From the NCBI GenBank assembly GCA_027486675.1, contig JAIXOQ010000031.1, positions 1-64,000 of the forward strand: a stretch of DNA of 64,000 bases, given 5' to 3'. Position 1 is the stretch's first letter. Each line of letters opens with the position of its first letter. This DNA comes from Pseudomonadota bacterium. GTDB lineage: Bacteria > Bdellovibrionota > UBA1018 > CAIMNF01. The notes beneath the pieces were generated by a model that was not told where the DNA came from, made no database searches, and saw nothing but the letters and a program-made list of their open reading frames with translations. The position numbers were made by a program, and so were the translations under genes. Below are positions 1-8,388 of this stretch, one piece after another.

Positions 1-1
1 C

Positions 2-73
2 GGACTCGAACAAAAGCTCGATCTCTTCTTTAAACTCTTAAAACAGGGAAAAAGCGGAAGGAAAGCGGCCTGA
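2..73 (+). CDS. 3' end of a truncated gene, product unknown
   Basis: Frame 2 is open from the left edge and closes at TGA, giving 23 residues ending GKSGRKAA with a basic tail. The other two plus frames stop early. This looks like the C-terminus of a gene that starts outside the window. The fragment is too short to assign a function, and it could be a chance open frame. Confidence 0.35.
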   Translation, partial: GLEQKLDLFFKLLKQGKSGRKAA

Positions 74-125
74 TTTAACGCCCTGCAGCTCGGTATCACT
101 CTTCAATGAGGTAATACGCAAATAG

Positions 126-153
126 TTGATTTAAACACTTTTTATGCTACAAT
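126..153 (+). promoter_or_regulatory. sigma70-type promoter for the ATP-grasp gene
   Basis: TTGATT and TACAAT are separated by 16 nt. Transcription should begin around 159-161, only a few bases before the ATG at 163. No Shine-Dalgarno sequence is possible in so short a leader, so the mRNA would be leaderless or nearly so. Confidence 0.5.
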
Positions 154-162
154 CCCGTCCGT

Positions 163-1518
163 ATGCGTCTAAAGGTCACAATATTGCTCTGGGCGGCCGT
201 TTTAGGGCCGCTTCATAGCCATGCAAGGTCGCTCTGTGACGCAGCAGAGGGCAAGCACGTCGCGATTGTGGATGCTATCTCTACAATGGCAGGCTTCCCC
301 GAACACCTGTTTAAGCGTGGGCTTGGGACTGTGCGTGTTTGGTCTGGACCGAGGGATGCACTTCCCGAATGGTTTGATGAGCCTGGTGCAGATGACCTCT
401 TTTTTGACGGCGATCTTAAGAAGTTAGCGGGTGCACTGAAGAATCGGGGCATCACCGGGGTCGTCTCGGGTTCCGATCAAGGCAATCCATTAGCGCAGGA
501 GTTAGCCGCAGCTCTAGGGCTGCCAGGAAATGATCCAAACATAGCCCGTCTTCTGCGGGACAAGTACGAGCAGATTCTACTTCTGAAAAAGGCGGGAGTG
601 CCAGTCGGTGATGCGATTAAAACTGCGGATGTGGACGAAGCAATCGCGTTTCAAAAGAGACTCAATCAATGGCCTGTTTTTGTGAAACCTACAAACACTT
701 CGGGTGGTCAGGGAGCGGGCCACTACTATAACAAAAGAGATTTACGTAAGGCTTTTAAGACTTGGATCGGCAAAGTCAATTCGGATGGGAATATAAACGA
801 CGCTCTGATCGTTATGGCCGATTTAAGTGCCACCCCTGGTTCGATTGAATACGTCTTAAATTTTACAAGTCAAAATGGAGTTCATATCCTGGAGAGTGCT
901 GCACGCTACACCAAGGTGCATGTAAAGAATCCTGGTGGTGGTTATTCCCCGGTTTATGAATCTAAGGATCTTTTAGAGCCTGCTAGTGTTCCGGCAGATT
1001 TGAAAAGCTATGGGTTGAATGTCCTCCACGCCTTTGGCCTGAAAGAGGGAGCCTCCCACCTAGAGATCTTTCGCAATCCGACCATCGATGGCCCAGGGAG
1101 AAATTTGTTGGTGGAGCTCAATCCTCGAATCGCGGGCGGGAAGTCCGCAGACTTGATTGAAATGGCGGCGGGTGAGAACTCGCTCGCAATATTGGCTGAA
1201 GCTCTGAGTCGGGATCCCTCATTCCGCACACGAGAAGGACGCATAGGGCCTAAACTCTTACCTGCGCGGAAGATCTGGCTCAGATATGATGTGGACGGAA
1301 CCGTGACCGAACATAAGTTTCTTGAGGAGTTGGCGAAGTTGCCCTCATTAAAGAAGTACTTCTTAACTCCTGTAAATGGTCGTGTGATTAAAACTTACGA
1401 TCTCGACGGCCACCCAGGATGGTTCTTTCTGGTGCACAAAGACTGGGCGCAGATCGAAAAGGATACGCAAGTGATCATGGATCTACAGCGGGAGGGCTTT
1501 TTTCGTCTTTCGCGTTAG
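163..1518 (+). CDS. Exported ATP-grasp family ligase-like protein
   Basis: A 451-residue protein with an apparent Sec signal peptide (basic MRLK, then a hydrophobic stretch to about residue 20). An ATP-grasp fold follows: the lid region KYEQILLLKKAGVPV near residues 133-147, the nucleotide-binding segment WPVFVKPTNTSGGQG near 168-182, and the metal/ATP-binding VELNPRIAGG about residue 318. ATP-grasp enzymes join a carboxylate to an amine or thiol using ATP, normally in the cytoplasm, so the signal peptide is odd. Either the N-terminus is a membrane anchor or short hydrophobic element, or the true start lies further in. Substrate unknown. A promoter sits directly upstream and a hairpin terminator downstream, so it is probably a single-gene transcript. 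Confidence 0.7.
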   Translation: MRLKVTILLWAAVLGPLHSHARSLCDAAEGKHVAIVDAISTMAGFPEHLFKRGLGTVRVWSGPRDALPEWFDEPGADDLFFDGDLKKLAGALKNRGITGVVSGSDQGNPLAQELAAALGLPGNDPNIARLLRDKYEQILLLKKAGVPVGDAIKTADVDEAIAFQKRLNQWPVFVKPTNTSGGQGAGHYYNKRDLRKAFKTWIGKVNSDGNINDALIVMADLSATPGSIEYVLNFTSQNGVHILESAARYTKVHVKNPGGGYSPVYESKDLLEPASVPADLKSYGLNVLHAFGLKEGASHLEIFRNPTIDGPGRNLLVELNPRIAGGKSADLIEMAAGENSLAILAEALSRDPSFRTREGRIGPKLLPARKIWLRYDVDGTVTEHKFLEELAKLPSLKKYFLTPVNGRVIKTYDLDGHPGWFFLVHKDWAQIEKDTQVIMDLQREGFFRLSR

Positions 1519-1562
1519 AGTTCCCATGATTCCTGGGGTGAGTCGTAGCAGTAGTGCTCACG

Positions 1563-1586
1563 AAAAACCCGGCCGGCAGGGTTTTT
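1563..1586 (+). terminator. Hairpin terminator after the ATP-grasp gene
   Basis: A perfect 8-bp stem (AAAAACCC with GGGTTTTT) encloses an 8-nt GC-rich loop. The T-run is part of the stem's 3' arm, as in many rho-independent terminators. It lies 45 nt after the ATP-grasp stop and before the next gene on the same strand. Confidence 0.7.
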
Positions 1587-1645
1587 ATCTTCTCTTAAAA
1601 TTTTTTATTGACGACTCTTAGGGTGAATACTTTTTTGAGTTTGAG

Positions 1646-2620
1646 ATGAATCAAAAAACATCCGATACCAGCCAAAAATATGATCATTTCCCGCTCAACG
1701 ATCGTGAACTCTTGCATGTGACCTTTGCACTATCCCGGATCGAGCGGCGTGCGACTGCGACACTGGTTGCTCATCTGGAAGAGGTAGATCGAAGAAAGGC
1801 TTACGCACTTTTGTCTTATCCTAGTCTGTTTGAATATGTGCTGAAGGAGCTTGGCTTTTCTGAATCCTCTGCCTATGAACGCATCAGTGCGATGCGGCTT
1901 GCCCAACAAAATGAAAAAGCAAAACAGCTGATCGCGGCAGGGAGCCTCACTTTGACCGGGGCCACTCAGATTCAAAGATTCCTAAAAGAAGAAAAATCGG
2001 CGGGAAATGAGCTGAGTCCGGAGAGTCAGAATGAGCTTCTGACTGCCATTGCGGGGGAATCAAAGAGAGAGACCGAGAAAATCTTGTTATCGAAGTCCTC
2101 AGCGCCTGAAACAACCGGCCTCAAAGAATCCACCCGAGTTGCGACGCTGACGCACACGGAGGTGAAATTTTTCCTAGATGTAGACGGAATGAATCTACTC
2201 AACCGAGCTCGCGAGTTGCTGAGAGCTGATTCGGCGGTAGATCTTTTTACCCAGGCGCTTCAGGTGCTGATCGAAAAGAAAGAGCGAAGTCTTGGGAAGA
2301 TGGAGCCAAACAAAACCCCGGCTCAAACAGAAAAATCCCGTCCAGACGGAAAAATATCCTCTAACTTACGGTTCATTCCGCTCCAATTCAAACGCCAGAT
2401 CCACGCTAGATCGGGTGGACAGTGCGAATACATCGCGCCACTGACAAAGAGGCGCTGCACTTCAAAGGCACATTTGCAGGTCGATCATCAGACGCCTCTT
2501 GCACTGGCTGGACAAACAGAACCCAAAAACCTACGTCATTTGTGTCAGGCACATAATTTAAAGGCCGCAATCGATCTGGGGCTACTGCCATTGAAGCAAA
2601 TAATCAGGGGTGACCTGTGA
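1646..2620 (+). CDS. HNH endonuclease family protein, paralogue 1
   Basis: 324 residues. The N-terminal helical half (about 15-170) holds the pattern RRKAYALLSYPSLFEYVLKE followed by a helix-turn-helix-like 'AYERI' region. A charged linker (about 205-235) follows. The C-terminal HNH nuclease fold (about 250-310) has CEY, a second Cys in RRC, the core HLQVDH, and HLCQAHN. These supply the ββα-metal residues and likely zinc ligands. A second gene at 44404-45438 has the same architecture and similar wording throughout. From general knowledge, this family occurs in several copies in Bdellovibrio-like genomes, and its biological role is not established. It might be a host-genome nuclease, a selfish homing-type gene or a defence protein. 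Confidence 0.85.
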   Translation: MNQKTSDTSQKYDHFPLNDRELLHVTFALSRIERRATATLVAHLEEVDRRKAYALLSYPSLFEYVLKELGFSESSAYERISAMRLAQQNEKAKQLIAAGSLTLTGATQIQRFLKEEKSAGNELSPESQNELLTAIAGESKRETEKILLSKSSAPETTGLKESTRVATLTHTEVKFFLDVDGMNLLNRARELLRADSAVDLFTQALQVLIEKKERSLGKMEPNKTPAQTEKSRPDGKISSNLRFIPLQFKRQIHARSGGQCEYIAPLTKRRCTSKAHLQVDHQTPLALAGQTEPKNLRHLCQAHNLKAAIDLGLLPLKQIIRGDL

Positions 2621-2648
2621 ATCTAGGGCACTAATCGTTTCGTCGCTG

Positions 2649-3770
2649 TCATTCCTTCACGATGTCATCGCAAGGAGGTGGCGGCAGTTCGGAGAGGAGC
2701 GGTACCTCAGGAGCTAGCGACGCTTGAGGACGTTCAAATTTTTGTGGTTCCATCCCGTATGCTTTGGGTAGGGCTGGTTTGGATTGCGTTAGGATCTTCA
2801 AACGTTGTTCCGGCTCTCGAGTTGTTTCTGCGCCATAAAGAATAAGGGGCACGTTGCTGTCCCATTTCTGGGTCGGCATCTGGTACGTCGCGATGCGAGG
2901 CGCTTCGGGGACGAAGGTGTCCAAGAAAGAAATTTGCTGCCTTCCAAAAATTGCCTCGATCAAAAAAATTCTAAAGACAGCTTGGGTCCCGGGGTAGTTT
3001 TCAATGATCCCGGTCTGTGCATCGCGAAGGTCAATGCCCTTGTATTTTAGGATGTCGTAACTGAGATCGTACTCACTCTCCCTCCTAAACTTTCGAACCC
3101 TCTTAATTTGAAGGCTGTAGAGAACGAGTTTCTTGAGCTCTTCGTTATAGGCCAAAATGAAAAACCCCTTTCCATCGGGCCTTGGAAGAGTGCGAATGAG
3201 CTGGGCCCCTTTGAGGTCCAGGAGTTTGGGCTCTCCCTTGAAAGGGCCATAAGAGACATGAAAGTACAAACTCCGTCTTCCATTCCAATCGATCACGGAG
3301 AATAGATTGATCCTATCGCTAATGAATGCTGCATCGAGGTAGTTGCCAGACAAGATCTTGAGCCGCCCCGATTTGAGTTCGTAATATTTCTTATCCTTCA
3401 GAAGGGCATCGATTCTAAAAACATTTGTTTCAGAGTCCACACTCGTTCGGATTAAGATCGCATTCTTTGCATGCAAGCCCAGCCACGCCGAAGGAACCGA
3501 CGCAACCGGTAGATAGACGTATCCCTCTTTTCTCAAGGGGATCGAAGTGTCACTGATTTCGGTCGGCACTAAGCGGAGTGGTGGAAATCCGTTTGGCCCA
3601 AAAGCGAGCGTGAAGAGCTCAGGCTTAGGGCCCTTCTTTTTACTGCCTGCGTACACGAAAACCTTCGCCGAGGACGAAGTAGGACAGAAGGTCTGCAGCA
3701 CTGTAGCTAGAACTAGGAAGAAAGGGAGGGTGAAGCCTACGTGTTTCACAGATTTTAAGGAACCTAACAT
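2649..3770 (-). CDS. Secreted protein of unknown function
   Basis: 373 residues with a clear signal peptide (hydrophobic FTLPFFLVLATVL, likely cleavage after SSSAKA-like residues near 35). The mature part is rich in beta-strand-type segments and contains repeated hydrophobic-charged patterns that could form a propeller, but I recognise no family. The C-terminus is Pro-rich and ends PPPPCDDIVKE. The gene is convergent with the HNH gene (28-nt gap) and divergent from a small ORF across a Fur-box-like palindrome, so it may be iron-regulated. Confidence 0.65.
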   Translation of the reverse strand: MLGSLKSVKHVGFTLPFFLVLATVLQTFCPTSSSAKVFVYAGSKKKGPKPELFTLAFGPNGFPPLRLVPTEISDTSIPLRKEGYVYLPVASVPSAWLGLHAKNAILIRTSVDSETNVFRIDALLKDKKYYELKSGRLKILSGNYLDAAFISDRINLFSVIDWNGRRSLYFHVSYGPFKGEPKLLDLKGAQLIRTLPRPDGKGFFILAYNEELKKLVLYSLQIKRVRKFRRESEYDLSYDILKYKGIDLRDAQTGIIENYPGTQAVFRIFLIEAIFGRQQISFLDTFVPEAPRIATYQMPTQKWDSNVPLILYGAETTREPEQRLKILTQSKPALPKAYGMEPQKFERPQASLAPEVPLLSELPPPPCDDIVKE

Positions 3771-3803
3771 GGACTTAGTGTTAAGTCTCTGCCGGTCGGG
3801 ATT

Positions 3804-3809
3804 TATAAT
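3804..3809 (+). promoter_or_regulatory. Consensus -10 element upstream of the 41-aa ORF
   Basis: A perfect TATAAT. The -35 position 17 nt upstream reads TTAAGT, a weak match. The predicted start of transcription, near 3816, falls at the edge of the Fur-like palindrome, where a repressor would block polymerase. Confidence 0.5.
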
Positions 3810-3816
3810 CCTCTAT

Positions 3817-3831
3817 TGAGAACGATTCTCA
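3817..3831. promoter_or_regulatory. Fur-box-like palindrome
   Basis: TGAGAACGATTCTCA has perfect outer arms (GAGAA/TTCTC). It agrees at 12 of 15 positions with the 7-1-7 Fur operator TGATAATGATTATCA. It lies between two divergent genes, a secreted protein on the minus strand and a 41-residue ORF on the plus strand, just after a consensus -10 for the latter. The match and placement are seen directly; binding by a Fur-family repressor is inferred. Confidence 0.55.
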
Positions 3832-3865
3832 TTAATTGTAAACTGATTTATAGGAGGAACATCCC

Positions 3866-3991
3866 ATGACGCGTTCTTTGAAGGTCTTGCCGAAAGAAAT
3901 ACCTGAGTTACCTAGAGAATGGACGGAAGAGGCTGTGGCGGCCTTCATCGCCGCAGTGGTGCGGGCTTCAGAAGGCATCCAGCAAGAGTAG
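3866..3991 (+). CDS. Small 41-residue protein, candidate iron-regulated
   Basis: Not in the supplied ORF track because of its length. It starts MTRSLKVLPKEIPELP and continues with a probable amphipathic helix rich in Ala and Val to the end at IQQE. Its start is well supported by a strong Shine-Dalgarno AGGAGG with an 8-nt gap to ATG, a consensus TATAAT upstream and a Fur-like operator between them. There is no signal peptide or Cys, and no recognised family. It is convergent with the PBP1b gene 17 nt away. Sequence context, not similarity, is the evidence that it is a gene. Confidence 0.6.
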   Translation: MTRSLKVLPKEIPELPREWTEEAVAAFIAAVVRASEGIQQE

Positions 3992-4008
3992 CAATCCCTC
4001 CCCCGATT

Positions 4009-6318
4009 CTACTTTGCCGCGGTTGCAGCATTCTCAAACGAATCGGCACAGGTCGCCTCAAAGCGGTCCTCCTGTGACGCGATGATTTTCTCGATCACAA
4101 CTTGGGATTCGGAACAGCCCGATTTTGCGCGTTGTCCTGTGTGGGCGTCTAACCTCGCTTCAATGAGATGTTCACTGACTTCAAATGGGAGGGGTGGTTC
4201 ATCTCGAAGTGATGTATTCATCGCGCGTATCCAAATGGGTAATGCTGCATTCGCGCCCGTCAGCTTAAGACTTTTTTTCGCAGCTGTTCCTTGGTCAAAG
4301 CCTATCCACAAAACAGTCAGTAACTGAGGCGTGTACCCCGCAAACCAAGCGTCTCGGTATTCATTGGTGGTCCCTGTTTTTCCTGCAGCTGGCCGATCAA
4401 AGCCCATCGAGCCTGCAGCCCTTGCTGTTCCGTCTTGAAACACATCTTGCATAAGATCAGTCATGAGATCCGCAACACCGGGTTCAATCCGTTCACGCGG
4501 ATCGAATTCCCGTGTGTAAAGGCTTTGTCCTGTGGGTTCAGTGATCGAAAGCACGACACTTAAAGAGTCACGTCTGCCATGGTTGGCGAGAGTTGTGTAT
4601 GCGCTTGCAACCTCGATCGGACTCAATTCCGCTGCGCCTAAAGAAAGTGAAGGAATCGGTTGTAGAGTTGATTTGATCCCTAAGTCATTCGCCGTGTCGA
4701 TCACACTTTGAATGCCTATGATCTTCGTCAGCTGGGCTGCAGTTGTATTGATCGATCGCGCTAGAGACTTTCTAAGCGGAATCCAACCCAAGCTTTCTTT
4801 GTCATAGTTTTTTGGCTTCCAGGCGGGCTTCTTTGGGTCGTACACCCAGCTCCAAGAGTGGTCTTCGATCGGATAGGCTGCTGTGATCAGGCGATTCTTT
4901 CCATCTCCCGGCGTTCGCAGTGCTGCCGCATACACAATCGGCTTAAAGACCGAACCCACTTGCCTCTTCATATTGAGCACTCGGTTGAAGTTGGTCTGGC
5001 TGTAGTTTCTGCCGCCGATTAAAGATCGAATCGTGCCTTGTTGCGGATCCACACTGACGAGTGCTGCCTGCAAGGGGGTAGATGCATCGATCGCGAATTT
5101 CTTTTCTAATTCAGCAAGTCCGTTCCCTATGATCTCTTGAGTCGAAGCGTTCGCCTCCAGATCCAAACTAGTGTAGATCCTAAACCCTGCGTGATCGATC
5201 TCCGATTCACTGAAAGTTCCCTCTAAAACTCGATGGACCTCAGCTCTCACAAAGTCTACGTAATAGGGAGCTCGATTACTGGCCTGAGGCGGCGGCGCCA
5301 ATCGTATCGGATCACGCAGGGCTTGGTCGTAGGCATTCTGTTCAATGCGCCCGGTCGCGAGCATCCTTTCTAAGACATATCTCTGCCTCGTCTTTGCGCG
5401 CTCAAGATATTTGTGTGGATTGTAAAAGGCAGGGCCCTTGATCAACGCAACCATGAGTGCGATTTCACCTTTATTTAGGTCCCGGACGGACTTTCCGAAA
5501 AAGTGTTTAGCGCCTTCGGCGACTCCTCGGACTTCCAGCGCACCGATCTGTCCCAAGTAAACTTCGTTCAGATAGCGCTCTAAGATCTGTCGCTTCGTAA
5601 ACTGGAGTTCTAAGATCGGCGCTAAGAAGAGCTCATTTACTTTAAGAAAAACATTTCGCCCTCGTCGATCGATGAGGTTTTTGACGAGTTGTTGGGTGAT
5701 CGTGCTGCCGCCTTGCGAAAAGCTCAATGTTCTCAAATTGACCCACATTGCTCGTAAAAAACCTCTGGGATCGATGCCAAAATGATCGTAAAAATGTTGA
5801 TCTTCAGCAGCGACAATCGCGTCTCCAATAAATTTAGGAACAGAAGAGAGAAGCACAGGTTCTCTGATCCTGGTGTCGGAAGCCTCCCCGGAAAGAGTGG
5901 CGACGAGTTCCGGTTCGAGGTATAGATCGGGCAATTGATCTAACTCGGTCTTGATTTCTGTGAGCTCTGCGTTTGATTCGGCGGATGAAAACAAAAGCTG
6001 AACGGTTTTTCCCATGGCGCCAAAGGTCGGGTGCTTTTCGGGAAGGAGTTCTTCCGGGTAGTCGAGCTCATGGAGTGTGATTTGAAGTGCCTGAGCATCC
6101 GGCTTGATGTCATAGCTCAGCGCTCTCAGCTTTCGCTCTACAGTGCTTCTGCTTTGGCCTGGGTGGAGGCGGGTCACACTTGCATAGACGCGAGTAGGCA
6201 GCTGATCCGGAATCGACTGGAAGGCCACGCTGACCTGCCGGTAGAGAATCACAAATATAGTGCCGAAGGCGAGCGCCAGGATCACTAAGCCAATCGCTAA
6301 CAGGCGGGATCTTTTCAT
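4009..6318 (-). CDS. mrcB: Bifunctional peptidoglycan synthase, PBP1b type
   Basis: 769 residues. It makes peptidoglycan from lipid II in the periplasm by polymerising glycan strands and cross-linking peptides. One N-terminal membrane anchor (about 6-27) is followed by a UB2H-like region (about 40-125) typical of PBP1b. The GT51 domain has the catalytic Glu172 in AAEDQHFYDH and the GGSTITQQ motif. The transpeptidase domain has SVFK with Ser456, SIN at 522-524 and KTG at 647-649. All catalytic motifs are intact. A UB2H domain usually docks the lipoprotein LpoB, which I do not see in the window. It is divergent from the barrel gene. The symbol is by family resemblance. Confidence 0.93.
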   Translation of the reverse strand: MKRSRLLAIGLVILALAFGTIFVILYRQVSVAFQSIPDQLPTRVYASVTRLHPGQSRSTVERKLRALSYDIKPDAQALQITLHELDYPEELLPEKHPTFGAMGKTVQLLFSSAESNAELTEIKTELDQLPDLYLEPELVATLSGEASDTRIREPVLLSSVPKFIGDAIVAAEDQHFYDHFGIDPRGFLRAMWVNLRTLSFSQGGSTITQQLVKNLIDRRGRNVFLKVNELFLAPILELQFTKRQILERYLNEVYLGQIGALEVRGVAEGAKHFFGKSVRDLNKGEIALMVALIKGPAFYNPHKYLERAKTRQRYVLERMLATGRIEQNAYDQALRDPIRLAPPPQASNRAPYYVDFVRAEVHRVLEGTFSESEIDHAGFRIYTSLDLEANASTQEIIGNGLAELEKKFAIDASTPLQAALVSVDPQQGTIRSLIGGRNYSQTNFNRVLNMKRQVGSVFKPIVYAAALRTPGDGKNRLITAAYPIEDHSWSWVYDPKKPAWKPKNYDKESLGWIPLRKSLARSINTTAAQLTKIIGIQSVIDTANDLGIKSTLQPIPSLSLGAAELSPIEVASAYTTLANHGRRDSLSVVLSITEPTGQSLYTREFDPRERIEPGVADLMTDLMQDVFQDGTARAAGSMGFDRPAAGKTGTTNEYRDAWFAGYTPQLLTVLWIGFDQGTAAKKSLKLTGANAALPIWIRAMNTSLRDEPPLPFEVSEHLIEARLDAHTGQRAKSGCSESQVVIEKIIASQEDRFEATCADSFENAATAAK

Positions 6319-6327
6319 GTTTTACCC

Positions 6328-6357
6328 TTGACTCTCACGTTATGCGCCTCGTACACC
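6328..6357 (+). promoter_or_regulatory. Possible promoter of the outer-membrane protein gene
   Basis: TTGACT (5 of 6 to consensus) is followed after 18 nt by TACACC, a weak -10. It lies in the 79-nt divergent gap between mrcB and the barrel gene. Only the -35 is convincing. Confidence 0.3.
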
Positions 6358-6397
6358 AAAACAAAGATCCTAGTCGGTCGAGAGAGGTTTTCCAAAA

Positions 6398-7888
6398 ATG
6401 ATTCAATGGTTTACGGTGCTTGCTGCTTTTTCTTCGATCTCTGCTCACGCTCTCGATTTGGACTGGCATGGACAGTTCCGAGCTGAGACGAACTGGCTCT
6501 ATGGTTATTCCCATGGTGCAGTTGGACAGCCTAACGCCGCGACCGACAACGGATATTTCATACCGAACAACGGAGAATCACCTGCCAGCTTTCAGAACTT
6601 ATTCTTTAAGCTCAATCCAGACGTCCTTGTGAACGACAACGTCACGATACATAGCGAGTTCTGGCTAGGTGCCCCTGACAGCAGCTTTTTCGGGAGCAAC
6701 GCTTCATCGCAATTTTCTGATCGGCAGTATACTTCGAGTCAGACCGGCAACGCGGTCATCAGTGCTCGTCGGTTTTGGGCCGATATCGTCACCGATTACG
6801 GTTTGTTTTCTGTAGGGCGTGCACCTCTTCACTGGGGAATGGGCCTGGTCTGGAATCAAGGAAACGGTGACTTTGATCGTTTTCCCTCCAGCGGGGATAC
6901 AGTACGTTTCATGACGAAGTTCGGCTCGTTTCGGTTTGTTCCGGCCTTCACCAAGTATCGCGTAGGGTCGAACTTGGGAGGGTCGTTTGACTCCACCAGT
7001 GGAAGCACAGTTTCGGGATCATCTGGGATGGCTGATTACTCCTTGCAGCTGACCTACGACAATATAGACGAACAACTCCAGCTGGGTGTTATGTTCCTGC
7101 GCCGTCTTGCCGGTCAGAATCAAGATTCAACCACAGGCAGCTTAAATCCACTGGGGACCACCTCGGGTCAAGTGGCTGGCATGAACTACAATATCTGGGA
7201 CTTCTATTTTAAGAAGACCGTGGGTTACGTCGATTTTGCAGTAGAGGCACCTCTCACAAGTGGAAAGATTGGTGGAGCCCAATACAGTTCGGTCGCGTTT
7301 GCGGGAGAGATGAAGGCGCGGCTTGGGGATCGTTGGATGACCAAGGTTCGGGCGGGTCAGGCAGACGGACAGGAAAATGTGCCTGCAGGCGGCACCGCTT
7401 CGAAGATCACGCTCTTTTCTTTTCACCCAGATTATCGACCAGGATTCTTGATGTTTAATTACAACCCGCGGGCATTTTCAAATGCGCTCGGGAGCACAGG
7501 CTTGTCTCCATACGACTCACCGGTGACGAATGCTCGGTTCTTAAACTTCGAAGGCTCTTATAGTGTGACGAAGTGGGAATACAAAACCATGTTCACGATT
7601 GCTCAAGCGATTAGCACAGCATCGGATGAGGGCGGGTCATCGTATTACAATAGCTTTACCCGCCAACTGGAGACGGTTGCAGCGGGTGCTAAAAAACAAG
7701 ACAGTTCCATGGGTTTTGAAGTCGACACGGGAGTCGGCTATCAATGGGATGAGGCAACACGGTTAAATTTTATGACTGGGCTTTATTTCCCGGGTGCGTT
7801 CTACAAGTTCTCCAACAATGCAGATGGATCAGAAAACGCGCTTAAGACGGTCTGGGGTACGAACTTCCAGCTGAGCGTCAAATTCTAA
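6398..7888 (+). CDS. Outer-membrane beta-barrel protein of unknown substrate
   Basis: 496 residues with a signal peptide ending near SAHA-LDLDW. Long runs of alternating polar and aromatic residues, Gly/Asn/Ser-rich turns, and a C-terminus NFQLSVKF ending in Phe are typical of barrels inserted by the Bam machinery. It is larger than a general trimeric porin. The family is not recognised; a specific channel or a monomeric porin is possible. It is convergent with fliL, with a 2-nt gap to the FliL stop. Confidence 0.75.
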   Translation: MIQWFTVLAAFSSISAHALDLDWHGQFRAETNWLYGYSHGAVGQPNAATDNGYFIPNNGESPASFQNLFFKLNPDVLVNDNVTIHSEFWLGAPDSSFFGSNASSQFSDRQYTSSQTGNAVISARRFWADIVTDYGLFSVGRAPLHWGMGLVWNQGNGDFDRFPSSGDTVRFMTKFGSFRFVPAFTKYRVGSNLGGSFDSTSGSTVSGSSGMADYSLQLTYDNIDEQLQLGVMFLRRLAGQNQDSTTGSLNPLGTTSGQVAGMNYNIWDFYFKKTVGYVDFAVEAPLTSGKIGGAQYSSVAFAGEMKARLGDRWMTKVRAGQADGQENVPAGGTASKITLFSFHPDYRPGFLMFNYNPRAFSNALGSTGLSPYDSPVTNARFLNFEGSYSVTKWEYKTMFTIAQAISTASDEGGSSYYNSFTRQLETVAAGAKKQDSSMGFEVDTGVGYQWDEATRLNFMTGLYFPGAFYKFSNNADGSENALKTVWGTNFQLSVKF

Positions 7889-7890
7889 GT

Positions 7891-8376
7891 CTACTGCAGC
7901 AGGAAGTCTGTGAAGTAGATATCGAGCACTATCGGTCCACCCAGGATCTCGTTGGTGGCATCGATGATCTGGGACCGAAAAATATATCGCCCTTGAACCT
8001 GATTCAGTTCATCAAACTTCTTTTTACTCAAAGTGGAGTTGATCTTATCCAAGATCACGGGCTTTAGGCGGTCGAAATTGTCCTTTTCCTTTTCATCCAC
8101 CAGTTCAAGGGTGAGACCCATTTGCACGTAGTGAGTTCGCTCCTTTCCCTTTTCGCTGTAAGGGTCAAGGTTTGCTGTGATCGGCTCTAAGGGCAGAAGA
8201 ATGCGTTTACCTTCGGTGGTCGCAGCCTTCTCTGAGGCAGCGACTAACTTTTCTCGCTCCTTATTCTCCACAATTTTTGGCCTCTTAAAAATCAAGGCTG
8301 TGAATATGAAAAGACCTAAGACCGCGAGGGTCACTACCGTGTTTAGAATCTTTATGATCTGGCCGAGCTTCCCCAT
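7891..8376 (-). CDS. fliL: Flagellar basal-body-associated protein FliL
   Basis: 161 residues: a short cytoplasmic tail, one membrane helix (about 13-30), then a periplasmic domain with the FliL pattern (HYVQMGLTLELVDEKE and the ending FTDFLLQ). FliL surrounds the stator units at the flagellar motor and influences torque. No other flagellar genes lie in the window, so this is a stand-alone copy; such isolated FliL homologues exist in other motile bacteria. The next gene upstream, ald, is on the same strand 12 nt away and could be cotranscribed. Confidence 0.85.
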   Translation of the reverse strand: MGKLGQIIKILNTVVTLAVLGLFIFTALIFKRPKIVENKEREKLVAASEKAATTEGKRILLPLEPITANLDPYSEKGKERTHYVQMGLTLELVDEKEKDNFDRLKPVILDKINSTLSKKKFDELNQVQGRYIFRSQIIDATNEILGGPIVLDIYFTDFLLQ

Positions 8377-8388
8377 GTCCTCTCAAGT

